Shown: positions 31,881 through 45,190 of the stretch, piece by piece
Layout: each line of letters starts with the position of its first letter
Position numbering within the stretch: position 1 is the first letter of the stretch
Assembly (NCBI GenBank): GCA_019925095.2
Contig: CM034402.1
Span: 8,257,501 to 8,321,500, forward strand
DNA length: 64,000 nt
Origin: Dendrolimus kikuchii
Lineage: Eukaryota; Arthropoda; Insecta; Lepidoptera; Lasiocampidae
Direction of reading: 5' to 3'
Notes under the pieces: generated by a model
Databases searched by the model: none
What the model saw: the letters and a program-made list of their open reading frames with translations, nothing else
What the model was told of the DNA's origin: nothing
Translations under genes and position numbers: made by a program

Positions 31881-33100
31881 TCATGATGTATAGACAAAAC
31901 ACATCTATCTGTAATCCCGTACTTTTTTTTAATTCCCTAGTTTAAAAAATAAACAATCAGAACGTTCAAATAATAATTGATACAGGCGTGGGATGCCCCC
32001 GGTTTTATCAACTTGTTTAACAGTTGTTAGAATTTGATACCAATAAAAATAATTAAATGTAAATGTATAGATACATATTGAAGCTATTTATAAATTCAAC
32101 TCTTAAATCTACTACTGTTGAGTTCAGGCTTTTCCATTTCAGGGAACGGCACACTCACCAAACAAGACTACGGCGGATTAGTGGGGTTTACAATTTATAT
32201 GTCTGTTATCTTGATGTGCGAGTTTCCTTACGATGTTTTAATTAAATAATCAGTCAGCTCATGGTAAAGTGTATATTAAGTAAAAATAAATGTCTAAGCG
32301 GTGCATGTTTTCCGGCCAGGAACTGCACTCAAGTCTTTGGAATGAGATGCAAAAGCGTTCGGCACGAAACTACCGCGACTTAAGTCTGGGATAACTTACG
32401 CTTAAATTCAAGTAGAGTACGCCTTTTACACCGATTTGCAGTCCAATTATGGTGTTTTAATTATAAGACGCACTAATATTTTAACGTTTATTTAAATTTT
32501 TAATGTTTATATAGATTTTATATTTGTTTAACAAGCGAACATTAATATGGCACGCAGACAAATTTGTTTGCTGTGTATATTTTATGCTGCAGTAATTGTA
32601 AACAATTAAATCAGGCTTTCGAATTTCCAAATATTAGTTGAGTAACTTATAAATATAATTTGTTCTCAAATATTAGTCGAAAATATTGTGTTGAAATATT
32701 AGAAGTTTATTAATTATTAAACTAAATATTTCGGCTTGTTTTGTTTGTTATCTGAAAATTATTAGCTCTAAAGAAACCTTGCATAAAGTACGTTACAAAG
32801 CTTTAACCAGTTAATTAAATTTTAAGGTTTGTTGTAGACTGTTTTGAATTATGAATAAACAAGACTTGTTTAATAAACAAGCGCTCAGGTTTTGGTTTCA
32901 TATGTTATGACTTTTGATTTGCTATGTCTTTTCGTAATAACTCGTTCAACTACTGAGCAGTGAAGAAGCAATAAATAAATTCAGCGATAACATTATAAAA
33001 CTAACTAGGGAAGTCATGATTTCATAAGAAAGTATACAGGAAAACTGAAACTAGACTCTGAAACAGCGCTCCGAATATAACTGAGACTTACGCTTGGATT
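31881..33100. other. Unassigned AT-rich DNA
   Basis: No supported feature. Confidence 0.4.
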
Positions 33101-33449
33101 AGGGTTGCCATCTTTCTTTGATGAAAATATAGTATTATTGTTTTTAGCTGTAAAAGTAGTAGTACTTTTTGGTTTAGGTGAAGAAAAGGGTACACATTTA
33201 TTTTTAATCACTTATTATATATTTTATTTATTTCATTATTGCATTTTCCTTGTGAATTTATTACTACTTTTTGCTTTGGTCAGCAAAGATCTATTATTTT
33301 TAAAAAAATCATAATTATCTGAACAAAAAGCGCGGCAATTAGCGATAAAAATGTAGTACATTTCATACTATGTAATTTTTCTATAATATATAGTACAATT
33401 GACTGAAATATAGAACGATACTCTATATTATAGTATGGTTGGCAACCCT
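33101..33449. mobile_element. hAT-like MITE (MITE-2, copy 1)
   Basis: A 349-bp non-coding element with perfect terminal inverted repeats AGGGTTGCCA / TGGCAACCCT, extendable by one T/A. The body is AT-rich, with ATATAGTA motifs near both ends and CTTTGGTCAGCAAAG in the middle. The 8 bases outside (GCTTGGAT and GCTATAAT) agree at 5 positions. A second copy at 44849-45190 is colinear over its whole length. Confidence 0.72.
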
Positions 33450-33621
33450 AGCTATAATGATGATGATGATGCGTTACGCTTGTTGCAGGAAGGTTTCAAA
33501 ATAGGTGATATCGATTTGCAGTCACAAAGTTTCCTTCACCGTCAGGTCAGAAAAATTTCCTTAAAGAGCTTTATGTACGAATTTGAATCCACGTAACCGC
33601 AACGAGATGCGAGTATCTTAT

Positions 33622-33695
33622 GGCCGGTTCCAATATCTTACCGACTGTTTATTTGCCTTGCTATCGGTTAAAATTTGACGTAAGCTCCATGTCAA
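33622..33695 (+). repeat. Dispersed repeat Rpt-6, copy 2
   Basis: GGCCGGTTCCAATATCTTACC, GTTTATTTGCCTT and TTGACGTAAGCTCCAT match 24235-24330. Confidence 0.55.
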
Positions 33696-34846
33696 AATCA
33701 ATTGATGGTAAGGTAAAAGAATGAATAGTAAGATATATAAACGAGCCATTAGTCATCACGACACTAACTAGTAACAGCTTAAGTGTACCACTGCTGAGCT
33801 CACACCCATTTTTAAGGGAATAACCAGCATACCTGCCACGCTTATCTAAGGCGGTATTTGCCGGTGGTAATTTAACAATATGCATATTAGGTCTACGTTC
33901 CTCAAGAGGCTCACAACGACCACGTTCACGATCGCAATTTTTCCCGTTCCACTTGCTTGCGGGTTTTACAATCATAAACTCTAGTGGAACGGATTATAGA
34001 GCGTTGATATCATTAACGACGAAATAAATAAACGTCATTGGTGGTTAATTTGAAAATCGCACCTTTTTCTAATGTCAACCGATAGACAGAATTAAAGCTC
34101 TGTGGTCAACGCCCACTTCGACCCAGCTCTTGACATGGGTCTTTGTGAGAGCGGTGTGATCGAAAATAACGACGTCATTAGTGACGTTTACGTCACGACT
34201 AAAACGACCGTAGTTGGTATGTGGAACGGCTGAGGGAGCATTTTCAGCGGTGTGAGCTACTAAAGGAACGCACCCTAGGTCAAAAAACTGCCTATTTGCG
34301 GAAGGCATATGCACCGGCCAGGATACGAATCGGTTCGAATTCAGAATTCGAATAGGATTCTGTTTTGAAACGCGACTTTAAGACTGGAGAGCATTTGACT
34401 CGAGACTCACTAAGCTTTTCGTAATGAAAATATCTCATAGTATGTGTGGTAAAATAAGAGAATACCTATTGGAGCAATCGACATTATTGCACGGTTCAAT
34501 TAGTGGAGGGAATAAAATGTTCTTGGCGAGAATGCAGTACCGTCGTAACTCGATTCCCGTCAATGGTGTTACGGCTTACGGCTTACGGCAATTGTATATC
34601 TGCCAATGATATTTCTAAGGCCGCGTGTACAATAGGCTCAACGACATTACGTTTCAATTCGTTGGCCCTATGTTAGGGAGATAGAAGTTACGTCGTACAA
34701 CCGAATGCTTCGATTTCTTTGATAATACCGCCACGCAATGAATTATCAGCAAACAGCAACAAATGTTCGTTGACCTTCGTCGGTCCTGTCTTTATTTATT
34801 TCTTCTTGACTTTTTGTCTTACTTTAAGGAGACATTGCTATTTTAT
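33696..34846. other. Unassigned DNA with two short minus-strand ORFs
   Basis: ORFs at 33661-33975 and 34075-34314 are open for 104 and 79 codons but show no domain I recognise, and the first overlaps Rpt-6. Composition is less AT-rich here. I cannot call a gene. Confidence 0.3.
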
Positions 34847-34862
34847 ACATACATACATAACT

Positions 34863-35426
34863 TCACGCCAGTTCCCTTGCGGGGTAGGCACGAACAACAG
34901 AGTGCCATTTAGGCTTATTCTTACACACCTCACTTGCCTCTTTGACATTCATAACTCTTGTCATGCACACTCGTCTGTTCTTAAGGCTCCTGACATCACC
35001 TTCTGCTAGTACACGATCAATTTGATCATGGAAGGTGTGTCGTGGCCTTCCACGACTTCTGCATCCGTCCACTTTTGCATTGTATATCTGTTTAGTCATT
35101 CTTTCATCATGCATTCTTTCCACATGCCCGAACCACCGGAGCATTCCTTTCCTTACCTTCACCCCGACACTCTCTTTCAGACCAACTCTCTTTCTTACTT
35201 CGGTATTACGAACGCGGTCCGCGAGCGTCACTCCGCAGATTTTGCGCAGTGCTCGCATCTCGACCGCGTTTACTCTACTTTCATGCTCTCTCTTCCATAC
35301 CCAACTCTCGCATCCATACGTGAGCGTAGGTACCAGCACCGCGTTGTGTACGGCGAGCTGGGCCTTCTGCCTGAGCTTCCACCCGCACGCATGCCATACA
35401 GCCCTCGTAAGTGGACTGCACAGCAC
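34863..35426 (-). pseudogene. RTE-like polyprotein, C-terminal part after the deletion
   Basis: From about 35377 downward the frame encodes QKAQLAVHNAVLVPTLTYG, ESWVWKREHESR, RWFGHVERMHDERM, RGRPRHTFHDQIDRV and the terminal ARELA, almost identical to copy A. The first 16 or so codons come from reading across the deletion joint in a new frame, so the Met is incidental. Without the reverse transcriptase core it has no known activity. Confidence 0.85.
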
Positions 35427-37497
35427 GCATCAATTGGCCATTAATCCCATATCCGGGCAATATGTCCCAGAGGTCCTTCCGCACAACCCTGTCAAATGCT
35501 TTCTCTAGATCCACAAAACCGCAGAAAACCTTCCGGCCCATAGCCAGCTGCTTCTCTACGATATTGCGGAGAGAGAAAACTTGATCCATACATCCCCTTC
35601 CATTTCTGAAACCACCTTGTGCATCCCACAGTAATCCATCGGATACAACTCTCATTCTCTTTTCAATAATCTTCGCATACACTTTAGATGCTGTGCTGAT
35701 CAAACTGATGGCCCTGTAGCTGGCGCACTCCATACGTGACCCCTTGCCTTTATACAAGGGCACGATGACAGCGCGCCTCCAGTCCTTGGGAACCTTTCCC
35801 GTCCTCCAGCACAAGTTGCATAAGGACAGGAAAGCGTCCCGGACGCAGGTTCCACCAGATTTGATCATCTCAGCAGACACACTATCGATTCCTACTGCCT
35901 TTCCATTTTTCAGACTTCTTATCGACCATTCGATCTCTTCCAAAGTGATCTCGGATGCTGACTCCTCGGAGTCGGTCACAGACTCAGTCGTGGTGCCAGC
36001 ATCCGGGATATTATCATACATTTCTCTAAAATATTCACTCCATCGCGCTAATACCTCTTGTGGGTTAGCAAGAACGTCCCCTGCTTTAGATTTTATTCTT
36101 TCCATTCTGGAAGCTGACGAACAACCCCGAGACTTCTTAACCTCTCTCCAAAAGAGTTTGGTATTCGCCTCGAAGTTCTCCGTCAGCTTCTCTTCTTCTT
36201 TCAATTTTATTCTTTCACGCTTCTCTTTCACTAAAGCTTTGGTTTCATTCTTGCAGAGGCGATAAATTTCTTTCTTCATCTCTTTCATACTGTCATTCTG
36301 TTGCAAGGAAGCAACATAATCCAGCCAGGCTTTTCTCTTTCTCTCTACGCTGGATTTAACATCCGCGTCCCACCATTCATCACCTTTCGTTGTTATGTGC
36401 CTCTTCGCGCATCCACATGCTTCTTTTGCGCTTTCCACTATACTTTCTTTCATACTATCCCAGTCATTATCCACATCTAAGTCGGAGAAGTCCGCTTTTG
36501 CAAGCCTTTCTTCGACTAGGCGCGCATACATACTCCTTACACTAACATCTTCCAATTTTTCACACTTTATTCTTTCAAGCTCCCCGAAATTGGTACGCAC
36601 TCGCCAGTGTCTCCACTTCTTGAAAAGGCCCACAAACCGGCTTATCACCAGGTAGTGGTCCGTTTCAAGAGTGGGGCCTCTGTAGGCTCTTGTATCCATT
36701 ATTCTGTTTCGGAGGCGACTATCAATTAAAATCAGATCAATCATACTTTTCTGATCATTCATTCTCCATGTATACGTGTGAATATCCTTATGATGGAATA
36801 GGGTGTTCGACACAAGCAAGTTTCTTTCCATGCATACGTCTATGATTGGCCTACCAGCATCGTTCACTCTCTTGTCACCATAGGGTCCAAGGACAGCCTC
36901 AAGGCCGTCTCGTTTGGTCCCCACCCAGCCATTAAGATCACCACACATAATTAGTCTTTCGTTCCCTTCAGCCAGATCCAGAATTTCTCTCACAGACTCC
37001 CAAAACTTCTCGAGTTCTTGGGGATCCGCTGAGCTGACGGGAGCATAAGCTGCGACCAGAAAAACTCGCGTGATCCCCAGTTTTAGGCGGACCCAGAGAA
37101 GTCTCGGGTTCACCAGACAATAAGCTTTTACTCCAGACACAAAGCGGGATGAGAGTAAGACGCCTACCCCCCCACTCGCACGCTCGTCCAGGTCCACGCC
37201 GGACCACAGAGCAAGCATGCCACCGGGGAGGTCATCGACGTCGCACCCCTTCCGCTTTGTCTCTGTCAGACATAAGGCATCCAGGCTTCTCTCATTCATT
37301 ATATCAATAATTTCGTCCATCTTATCTTTCATCCCACCTCTCACATTCCACGTGCCCATACGGCACTCTGCTCCTCTCGACCCGCCAGGTTTGGCGCTGC
37401 GTGAAGGGTAGCGGCCCCCTTCGCCGCATGCGCGAGAATTCACACCGACGGGGGCGCATCGGTGAGCGTCGCCTGCGGGGGACGCCCTATCGTGCAC
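35281..37497 (-). pseudogene. RTE-like polyprotein, N-terminal part, truncated before YADD
   Basis: 738 codons. An N-terminal extension precedes MGTWNVRGG (Met47, with the endonuclease Asn at 51). The full endonuclease domain (ETKRKG, GDLN, IDLILID, TDH) follows, then the reverse transcriptase up to FVDLEKAFDRV and YEGCMACVRVE. There the 476-bp deletion (not a multiple of three) removes the GVRQG and YADD boxes and shifts the frame, ending the protein 36 residues later. It supplies the N-terminus missing from copy A. Either Met1 or Met47 could be the natural start. Differences from A are only a handful of residues (for example RVRTNF for RERTNF). Confidence 0.9.
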
Positions 37498-37535
37498 TGC
37501 ACGCCGGTGAATTCTGGTCAGAATTGTGGCCCATT

Positions 37536-38884
<1,349 letters not shown>

Positions 38885-39374
38885 AGTAAATTCCAACATT
38901 GAACAAGTTTTAGATTTAATTGAAGCCTTTCAAAGCTTATTCGTACATATTGTATATATGTGGTTTTTCTATTGTCTTAAATGGATCTAGTTATGCCAAA
39001 ATGCATCAGGTACATTAAATTAATTTCGAGAAAATAATGTTTAAAGTAGGAGGACTAATCACTCATGGTTCAACTAGTTAAATTAAAACTTTGAGAATGC
39101 CAGTGTTAGTGCTCTTTATTTCAGTACTTTGATACATGTTTAAGTTATTTTTGTACATATTTAGTGTTTTATCATAATTGAAAACATTGACCTAGGTATG
39201 TTTTAGGTGAAAATAATTTTATCAACAGACTGGACTAAATTAGAAATTATAGAAGTGGATTGATGCATCACTCTTACTTTTAATATAATATATTTTTACT
39301 TATAGCAACCTATAAGTTTAAGGTCATATGAAATTAAACTATGAAACTGTTTTATAGTTACATAGTGACATTTT
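38885..39374. other. Unassigned AT-rich DNA
   Basis: No supported feature. Confidence 0.4.
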
Positions 39375-39545
39375 ACAACCTCCCACGAAAGGTGTGCCAG
39401 AGAAGTACGTAAGACTGATGGATGGATTGTGTGATGGATGATATGATGATTTGTGTTGTGATAGAAGATGTATGTCAGAATAGAGGAGTGTGGAAGGAAG
39501 AGACCTATTGTGCCGACCCCAATTAATTGGGATGATGTTGTAATA
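39375..39545 (+). pseudogene. RTE-like LINE C-terminus fragment (RTE2, copy 2)
   Basis: With frameshifts, the plus strand reads RRWMDCVMDDMM, VIEDV, NRGVWKEETYCADPN and a stop, matching 12568-12735. It ends GGGATGATGTTG. Confidence 0.65.
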
Positions 39546-40501
39546 TCATCTTTGATCGGCTCTCCTTTGAAATGCACATTTTGGTTACACAACATTTATT
39601 TTATATGTTTTTATATATATAACCGACTTCAAACTAAAAAGCAAAAGCTAAATATTTTCTACAACATCTTGAAGTCGTTGTATTTTGCAATTTTGTTATT
39701 GTAATTTGTATTACTTAGTACCGACTTCAAGATGTTGATAGAAAAGATTTATTTTCTACTTTTTAGTTTGAAGACAATTATGTTTATAACGATTTTTAGT
39801 TGCAGAAATACTTGATTAGATTTCGGAATAATATCTAATATTAGGCGCTTGTAGAATTTGTTCTACTGGCAAACCAGTACGCGTGTACAAGTTTGACTTT
39901 CGAAGAGTGTAAGCGTTTGGCACTCATCAACACGGGTTGCTCTTGACTTTCCTGGGATCCACTCATCAGATCCTTGGTGTTAATAGGTCCACCTCAGGGG
40001 TATGCTCTTTCGACTAAAAAATATTTTGAAATTCGGTACACAATTGTCAGAAAAATCGCATAAGAAACATATTAAAAAACACAGTCGAATTGAGAATCTC
40101 CTCGATTTTTGAAGTCAGTTAAAATTACTTCCCAGGTACAGTAATATCACGTTACGATTGGTTGGTGTCTGTAAATGATTTTCAACAATTTGTGGGTTAG
40201 GTCATTTTGGCATAACTGAATCCAAATAGTCGCGTATGTCCCAGACTTTAGAGATTACAGCCGGAGCCCGCACCGCGTCTACTACAAATTATACTCAAGA
40301 TGTACGTTATCCGACATTTTCTGTTTCATAAATCTCCATTTGGAGGCAGTGCCCCGGTGAATAGGCTCGTTAGTCATAAATAACCGAACTCGGCTCGTTA
40401 TCTCTCATTCAACGGACCGTAAGGTGTGCACGCGCCCCGCAATTTTTTACGCCGAAGAACTTTAAATTTCTGTTTGGTTTTTCTTCGGAAACTTTTATGG
40501 T
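39546..40501. other. Unassigned AT-rich DNA
   Basis: Two stretches, near 39620-39680 and 39720-39780, are partly inverted copies of each other (CCGACTTCAA, CAACATCTTGAAGTCG). No gene is recognised. Confidence 0.4.
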
Positions 40502-40963
40502 CTACACACGTACATTATGGAGCCGAATAGTTCTTTGTTGTTTCTCTTTTGTTTTATGATTATTTTCGCCAGAGATATATACGGCTTGGATGTTGTTTGA
40601 TGCATTTTCTTTGGGAATGTGCTGAGGTGACGTAAAATTTCTTGACATTTGTGATATTTTTGACTTTTCTTGCATTATTCTAAGCTGGATTTTAATTGAG
40701 CTACAAACATCTAAATATGTTTTTTCTGTAATGGACATAAAAGATGGAATAACTATAGTAAAACTTAAATTGCTGTTGGATAAACAAATATTCGGAATGC
40801 ATACAGTGACATCAAAATTCCAAGCACCTACATAATAAGATTTTATAATCTTACAAATTGCGACCACTGCTGGTATCAGGATTGTGTCTAGACGTAGCGT
40901 ATTTTTATTTGTATATTCTTTCTTTACTGATTTGGGAGTGCGTGATCTCTTGTCATTTGCCAT
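40502..40963 (-). CDS. Hypothetical 153-aa ORF, unaffiliated
   Basis: The open frame starts MANDKRSRTPKSVKKEY and ends HNVRV with a TAG. It has a basic N-terminus (residues 1-20), a more hydrophobic, beta-rich looking middle (YYVGAWNFDVTVCIPN through IVIPSFMSITE) and a polar, Lys/Asn/Gln-rich C-terminus. No transmembrane segment, signal peptide or catalytic motif is obvious. I do not recognise the family. It resembles none of the transposons nearby and lies in otherwise featureless DNA. In DNA this AT-rich, an uninterrupted 153-codon frame is uncommon but possible by chance in 64 kb. No splice sites, promoter or poly(A) signal were established. Confidence 0.25.
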   Translation of the reverse strand: MANDKRSRTPKSVKKEYTNKNTLRLDTILIPAVVAICKIIKSYYVGAWNFDVTVCIPNICLSNSNLSFTIVIPSFMSITEKTYLDVCSSIKIQLRIMQEKSKISQMSRNFTSPQHIPKENASNNIQAVYISGENNHKTKEKQQRTIRLHNVRV

Positions 40964-41349
40964 ATAAGTGGTTTCGTAGAAGCGGGTAAGTATTGTATAC
41001 TTTTATCTTGGAAATAGTATAGTTTTCAGGGCATATACGAAAACTATAAACTATTATGTATTTTATACTTAAAGTTAAGTTGATGATAGTAAATATTAAA
41101 CGTTGGCCCCTCTAATACACTGGAATGCATAAGTTCCGGATGCAGGATAAATTTCTTAAAGGAATGTTCCGCTGTTTTTCTGATTTATATCTGGAATAGG
41201 TTAATATACTTGTCAGTTCTATTGCTTGGGAATATGCAATGAGTCCGTTCGTTTGCCAATTAAACCGGCCCACAAAAAATAAAAAGTGTATGAATGAACA
41301 TGCTTTATTGTGTTTTAAAATATATAGTTAACAGAAATAAAATTTTACA
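40964..41349. other. Unassigned AT-rich DNA
   Basis: No supported feature. Confidence 0.35.
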
Positions 41350-41400
41350 ATACAACAGGCGGTCTTCTCGCTATTAACGATTTCTCCCAGACAACCTTTG
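41350..41400 (-). repeat. LINE 3'-end fragment (LINE-W), copy 2
   Basis: Minus strand CAAAGGTTGTCTGGGAGAAATCG, then GCGAGAAGACCGCC, related to 19441-19535. Confidence 0.5.
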
Positions 41401-41479
41401 GATGAAGAAGAAGTTTGATGAGAACAGAGGTATGTTGCATTATTCTTACTTTACCGAATCAGTATCCTATACATATAAG

Positions 41480-42990
41480 TATATGTATAGGATATAGTAT
41501 ACCTATAGTAATAATAAAAATATACTAATAACTTATATGTAAATAAAACATTATACAATACACTTACATAAATAAATATAAATGGAGACAAAAGCTAATA
41601 AAGATAATCACTGCTGCATCCTTAAATTGAGTTATTTAGTGATAGGTAATCATCCTTCCTTCACAAGTCTATTAGAAATAGGCAGTGACTTGGCTAGCTT
41701 GATATTAACAAGCAATGCGTTCTAAAGAAGAACTGATTGGACTGTGAAGAATTTGCCATAAAAGGTAGTTTTCTGCAGAGGAGTTTTTAGTAATAAGTTT
41801 TCCGAAGATCTGAGAGACTTTAAGTTACCAGAATAAAGGTAATGAAATTGTCCCTTGAGGTATGCAGGGGTTTGAGGGTTAAATAATGTATTATACAGAA
41901 GAGATAGTATATGAGCATTCCGGCGAAGACTTATTGGGAGCCACTTGAGTTTGGCGCGAAAATCGGAAACATGATCGCATTTACGCAAACCAAATATTAA
42001 TCGTATGTAAAAGTTTTGAAGTCGCTCAAGTTTACATAGTTGGCTTTCAATAAGGTCAAGACAGCTGACATCCGCGTTATGTAGAATTGGTCGGAGGAGA
42101 GATTGTGCAAGTGCAATTTTAGTCGCATGAGCGTGGAAATTACGCAGTCTTCGAAATGCAGCTGTAGATGCAAATATCTTTCTACTGACTTCCTGAATTT
42201 GGGGGCTCCAGGATAGGATAATCCAACATAAACGCCCAAATTTTATTTTGGTGCTAAAAGACATAGGAACTCCATTGAAAACAATCTGCAGCAATAAAGG
42301 ATACTTATCCTGGAAACCATCCTGGAGCTACCCACTAAAATTACTTGAAGGATTCACAGTTAGTCCATACTTATTTACTCCTTACTCCAATCTGATATGT
42401 TCCGTAAATCCTGATAAGTGAGATCAATAGCTTCAGCAATTCTGTCGACAGTGGTATGCCTGTAAATTTGGAGGTCATCTATGTAAAGCTGGTAGAAGCA
42501 TTGAAGATTTTTGGAAACTGAATTTATAAATGTGGCGAAAAGCAAAGGAGACAAGACGCGACCCTGTGGTACACCGGCAGAGGTATTAATTACATCAAGC
42601 GGAATACGCATCCGCAATGAGAATACTTTGCCAGCGCCCTAACAGGTAACTTTGAAACCACTCAATTACAGATAGAGATATATTAAGCGAGCATAATATG
42701 CCAAGCAATATATCGAAGTCCACGGTATTGAAATCATTACTAAAGTCTAAAAATGTAAGAATGATTATGTTGCCAAGCTCCATAGCAAGGCGGATATCGT
42801 CTGTAACTTTAACTAAGCCAGTGGTAGTGCTATCACCGGATCGGAAGCCAGATTGTAGAGAATTTAATAGCATATTGTTGTTCAGGAAAACACTAATCTG
42901 GCTGTATTGTGTGGTGTTGTGTGTTCCTGGTGTAAAACCCGCTTCCTCCCATGTACCCGTGCTCATAGTAGGAATAGCGTGAGATTTAGA
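41480..42990 (-). pseudogene. CR1/Jockey-like reverse transcriptase remnant (copy 2)
   Basis: Three overlapping frames together give one decayed polymerase. At 42595-42966: LQSGFRSGDSTTTGLVKVTDD, LTFLDFSNDFNTVDFDILL and VIEWFQSYLLGRWQS. At 42375-42617: AGVPQGRVLSPLLFATFIN and YIDDLQIY, the active-site box with Ile for the usual Ala. At 41722-42294: FYIRLIFGLRKCDHVSDF, LKWLPISLRRNAHILSLL and FTVQSVLL, then a stop where Trp is expected. Frame changes near 42600 and 42300 and stops show it is dead. The endonuclease is missing. An AT-rich 3' UTR probably extends to about 41480. It abuts an R1-like remnant in the same orientation. Confidence 0.82.
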
Positions 42991-42999
42991 ACGTAGTTA

Positions 43000-43979
43000 C
43001 GCATACACTAATCCTGCGCATCAGTGCTTGAAAATGCCCCGGCAAACTCACTTCGTCAATAGGGGTTTGATCCTCCGCTCCCCAGATGCTGGAGGATCCC
43101 TGTAGCTGAATTACGGAAGGAGATCTAGCGCATATCTCCATTTCCGGGGCTCGATTGACGTCGGTAGCTACGGGGCGCATGCGCCCCTCTCTCCCTCTCT
43201 CGTTCAGTGGCCTCCTTTTGAGACATTACTGCCTCGCAGAATATGGACGCTCCCTCCCAATCATCGTCTCTGTGCAGCGTGGCCTGGACCAGACTACCTA
43301 TCGATCCGACCTACGATGCCCTCGAGCTCAAATCTCTGCGGTATCCATGTTGTACATTCGACCAGCGTATGAAACGCAGAGTCTTGTGCGCCACTTAGGC
43401 GGCACTGAGGGGAAGGCAGACGTCCCACAATTCGATGCAGATACTTATCGAAGCAACCATGCCCGGTAAGTATCTGCGTCATCCTGAAGGTCAGGATCCC
43501 GCGTTTCCGCGCAACCCATCGCAGCAGGTGGGCGCACGGCCACCACTGTGTCAATGCCAGTCGCAGGAGTTTTCAACTCTCTTGACCAGATTTGGATCAT
43601 GGACGTGGTTTCCCGTGCCTTGATCACCTGAAGCTCGTCCTGGTAGTACACCAGGCCGCGGGTAAGGGCATCCTGTCAGGTGCGACGAACTTTGGCAAGT
43701 TCGTCCGCCTGGAGAGAACAAGGTAAATCGCCTTCCAGTCGTTCACGACACTGTACGGCAGCCTCGAATGGTCCTAACGCCAGGACCCATTGTGCTCGCC
43801 ACAACAAAGTCCTATTATGGCAATGAAGTGCAACCCGGCGTTGGCAAGGTCCACGGATTCCGCGTATGATGCAGTGCGTGCCGTGAGTAGGGTCTCATCC
43901 GCAAAGCAGATTAGTCCTATCCCGGGCATGATTAGCTTCCGAAAGATCCAGTTATAACTGCGATGCCCCAACCCCACTT
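43000..43979 (-). pseudogene. Decayed R1-clade retrotransposon (copy 4)
   Basis: From high to low coordinates the minus strand has a reverse transcriptase scrap, LICFADETLLTARTASYAES (the active-site box reads FADE, an altered YADD), at 43774-43977. Next comes the C-terminal region at 43294-43554: ILTFRMTQILTGHGCFDKYL, then PSPQCRLSGAQDSAFHTLVEC, where the second knuckle Cys is Ser, then PQRFELE. Beyond that lie frame-broken coding and a probable 3' UTR. Several hundred codons between the two parts are missing. It is closely related to the plus-strand remnant at 9997-10434. Confidence 0.75.
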
Positions 43980-44689
43980 CTTTAAATATAAACAGCTTTT
44001 TTATATATTCAATATATCCTTATTATATAAATAAACATTTTAAGATGAGAACATAAGAACTTTGAATTTTTTTTAAATCCTCGTGGAAAAAAGCATTCAA
44101 ACTTAATTCGGGCTAAGTCGGGCGAAAAGCATTAATAACGTTATAAAATCAACAAGATGACCAAAAATGGGATGATCTACAGCCGCTGTTTAGAGTTTAG
44201 TGTAAAAATTCCATAAACGCGTGTCATAAAATATTTCAGGTGCCGGTTATAAAATAAAAACCACGTGCCGTTTGTACGAAATATATTTACGAGCTAAAAG
44301 CTTTTAGGTGTAAAACGTTAATGTCTATATTATTCCTTTTTGTGATGCCGTTCGACATTGATGCAAGATTTCGATCGCTCCATGGCTACAATAAATTACG
44401 CCTAACCGTAATTTATGACCCACCTGACTATACCCAATTTTCCTTAATAATAAATAGATTACTTCACGTAAGTATCACGTTTTATACTTCGTTACAAAAT
44501 CTCTACGTCTATACAGATAAATAAAATTGAAGTGTCGGTTTGTAATGGCAAAATACCAACTTACTAAATGCATATAAAGGTTATACGGTATTACGATATT
44601 ATAAGGAGTAACATAGGTTACTTTTTTGTTTTGTATTTTTTTTAGGCTTCCGCGAAAAGAAATTACACTTGGACGTAGTGTAGTAGTTA
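43980..44689. other. Unassigned AT-rich DNA
   Basis: No supported feature. Confidence 0.4.
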
Positions 44690-44830
44690 GACGTATTAAA
44701 AAAAAAATGCGAAGCAAACAAACAGGCGCACGGTCTAGTTAATGGAAAGTGGTTACCGCCGTTTGTAGATGGTTGCAACACCAGGGGCGTAGCCAACACG
44801 TTGCCAGCTGTTAGGTTGGAGTAATGAGAA
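44690..44830 (-). repeat. LINE/SINE-type 3' tail fragment
   Basis: The minus strand reads GGTGTTGCAACCATCTACAAA, CGGCGGTAACCACTTTCC and CGTGCGCCTGTTTGTTTGC, then a run of about ten A. This is the same tail type as Rpt-1 and the LINE at 51958-52600 but from a different subfamily. Confidence 0.6.
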
Positions 44831-44848
44831 TAGGACAAGGGCTATGAG

Positions 44849-45190
44849 TAGGCTTGCCACCTTTTTTTGAAAAAATATCTTTTTTTTACCGTAAAAATAT
44901 AGTACTTTTGGGGAAATTAGGGGAAAAATAATACACATTTATTTTTCATTAATTATTTTATATTTTATTTATTTCATTATTGAATTTTCCATGTTTTATT
45001 ACTATTTTTTGCTTTGGCCAGCAAAGGTCAATTATTTTTAAAATTATCATAAGAATCTGAATAAAAAGCGCGACAATTGAATTATCGATGGAAATATGGT
45101 AGATACATTTCGTACTATATTATTTTTCTATGATCTATAGCACAAAAATATAGTACGATACTTTATATTATAGCACGGTTGGGAACTCTA
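44849..45190. mobile_element. hAT-like MITE (MITE-2, copy 2)
   Basis: 342 bp colinear with 33101-33449, including CTTTGGCCAGCAAAGGTCAAT and AAAAAGCGCGACAATTG. Termini are decayed (TAGGCTTGCCA and TGGGAACTCTA). The flanking 8-mers GCTATGAG and GCCATGGG agree at 6 of 8, consistent with an old 8-bp hAT-type duplication. Confidence 0.7.

Larger units (their letters stand above)
34847..37535 (-). mobile_element. RTE-like non-LTR retrotransposon, copy B, internally deleted
   Basis: The 3' end has three tail units and the same stop codon as copy A. The 5' end reaches about 190 bp further than copy A, into a GC-rich leader that ends near 37535. Relative to A, 476 bp are missing at about 35377-35381, joining A positions near 2055 and 2531. 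I find no clear target duplication for this copy. Confidence 0.88.

Noticed and set aside
33661..34314. Two minus-strand ORFs (104 and 79 codons) as exons of a gene
   Set aside because: No recognisable domain, no convincing splice sites between them, and the first overlaps repeat Rpt-6.
43155..43469. Plus-strand ORF of 104 codons
   Set aside because: Antisense to the decayed R1-like C-terminal region.
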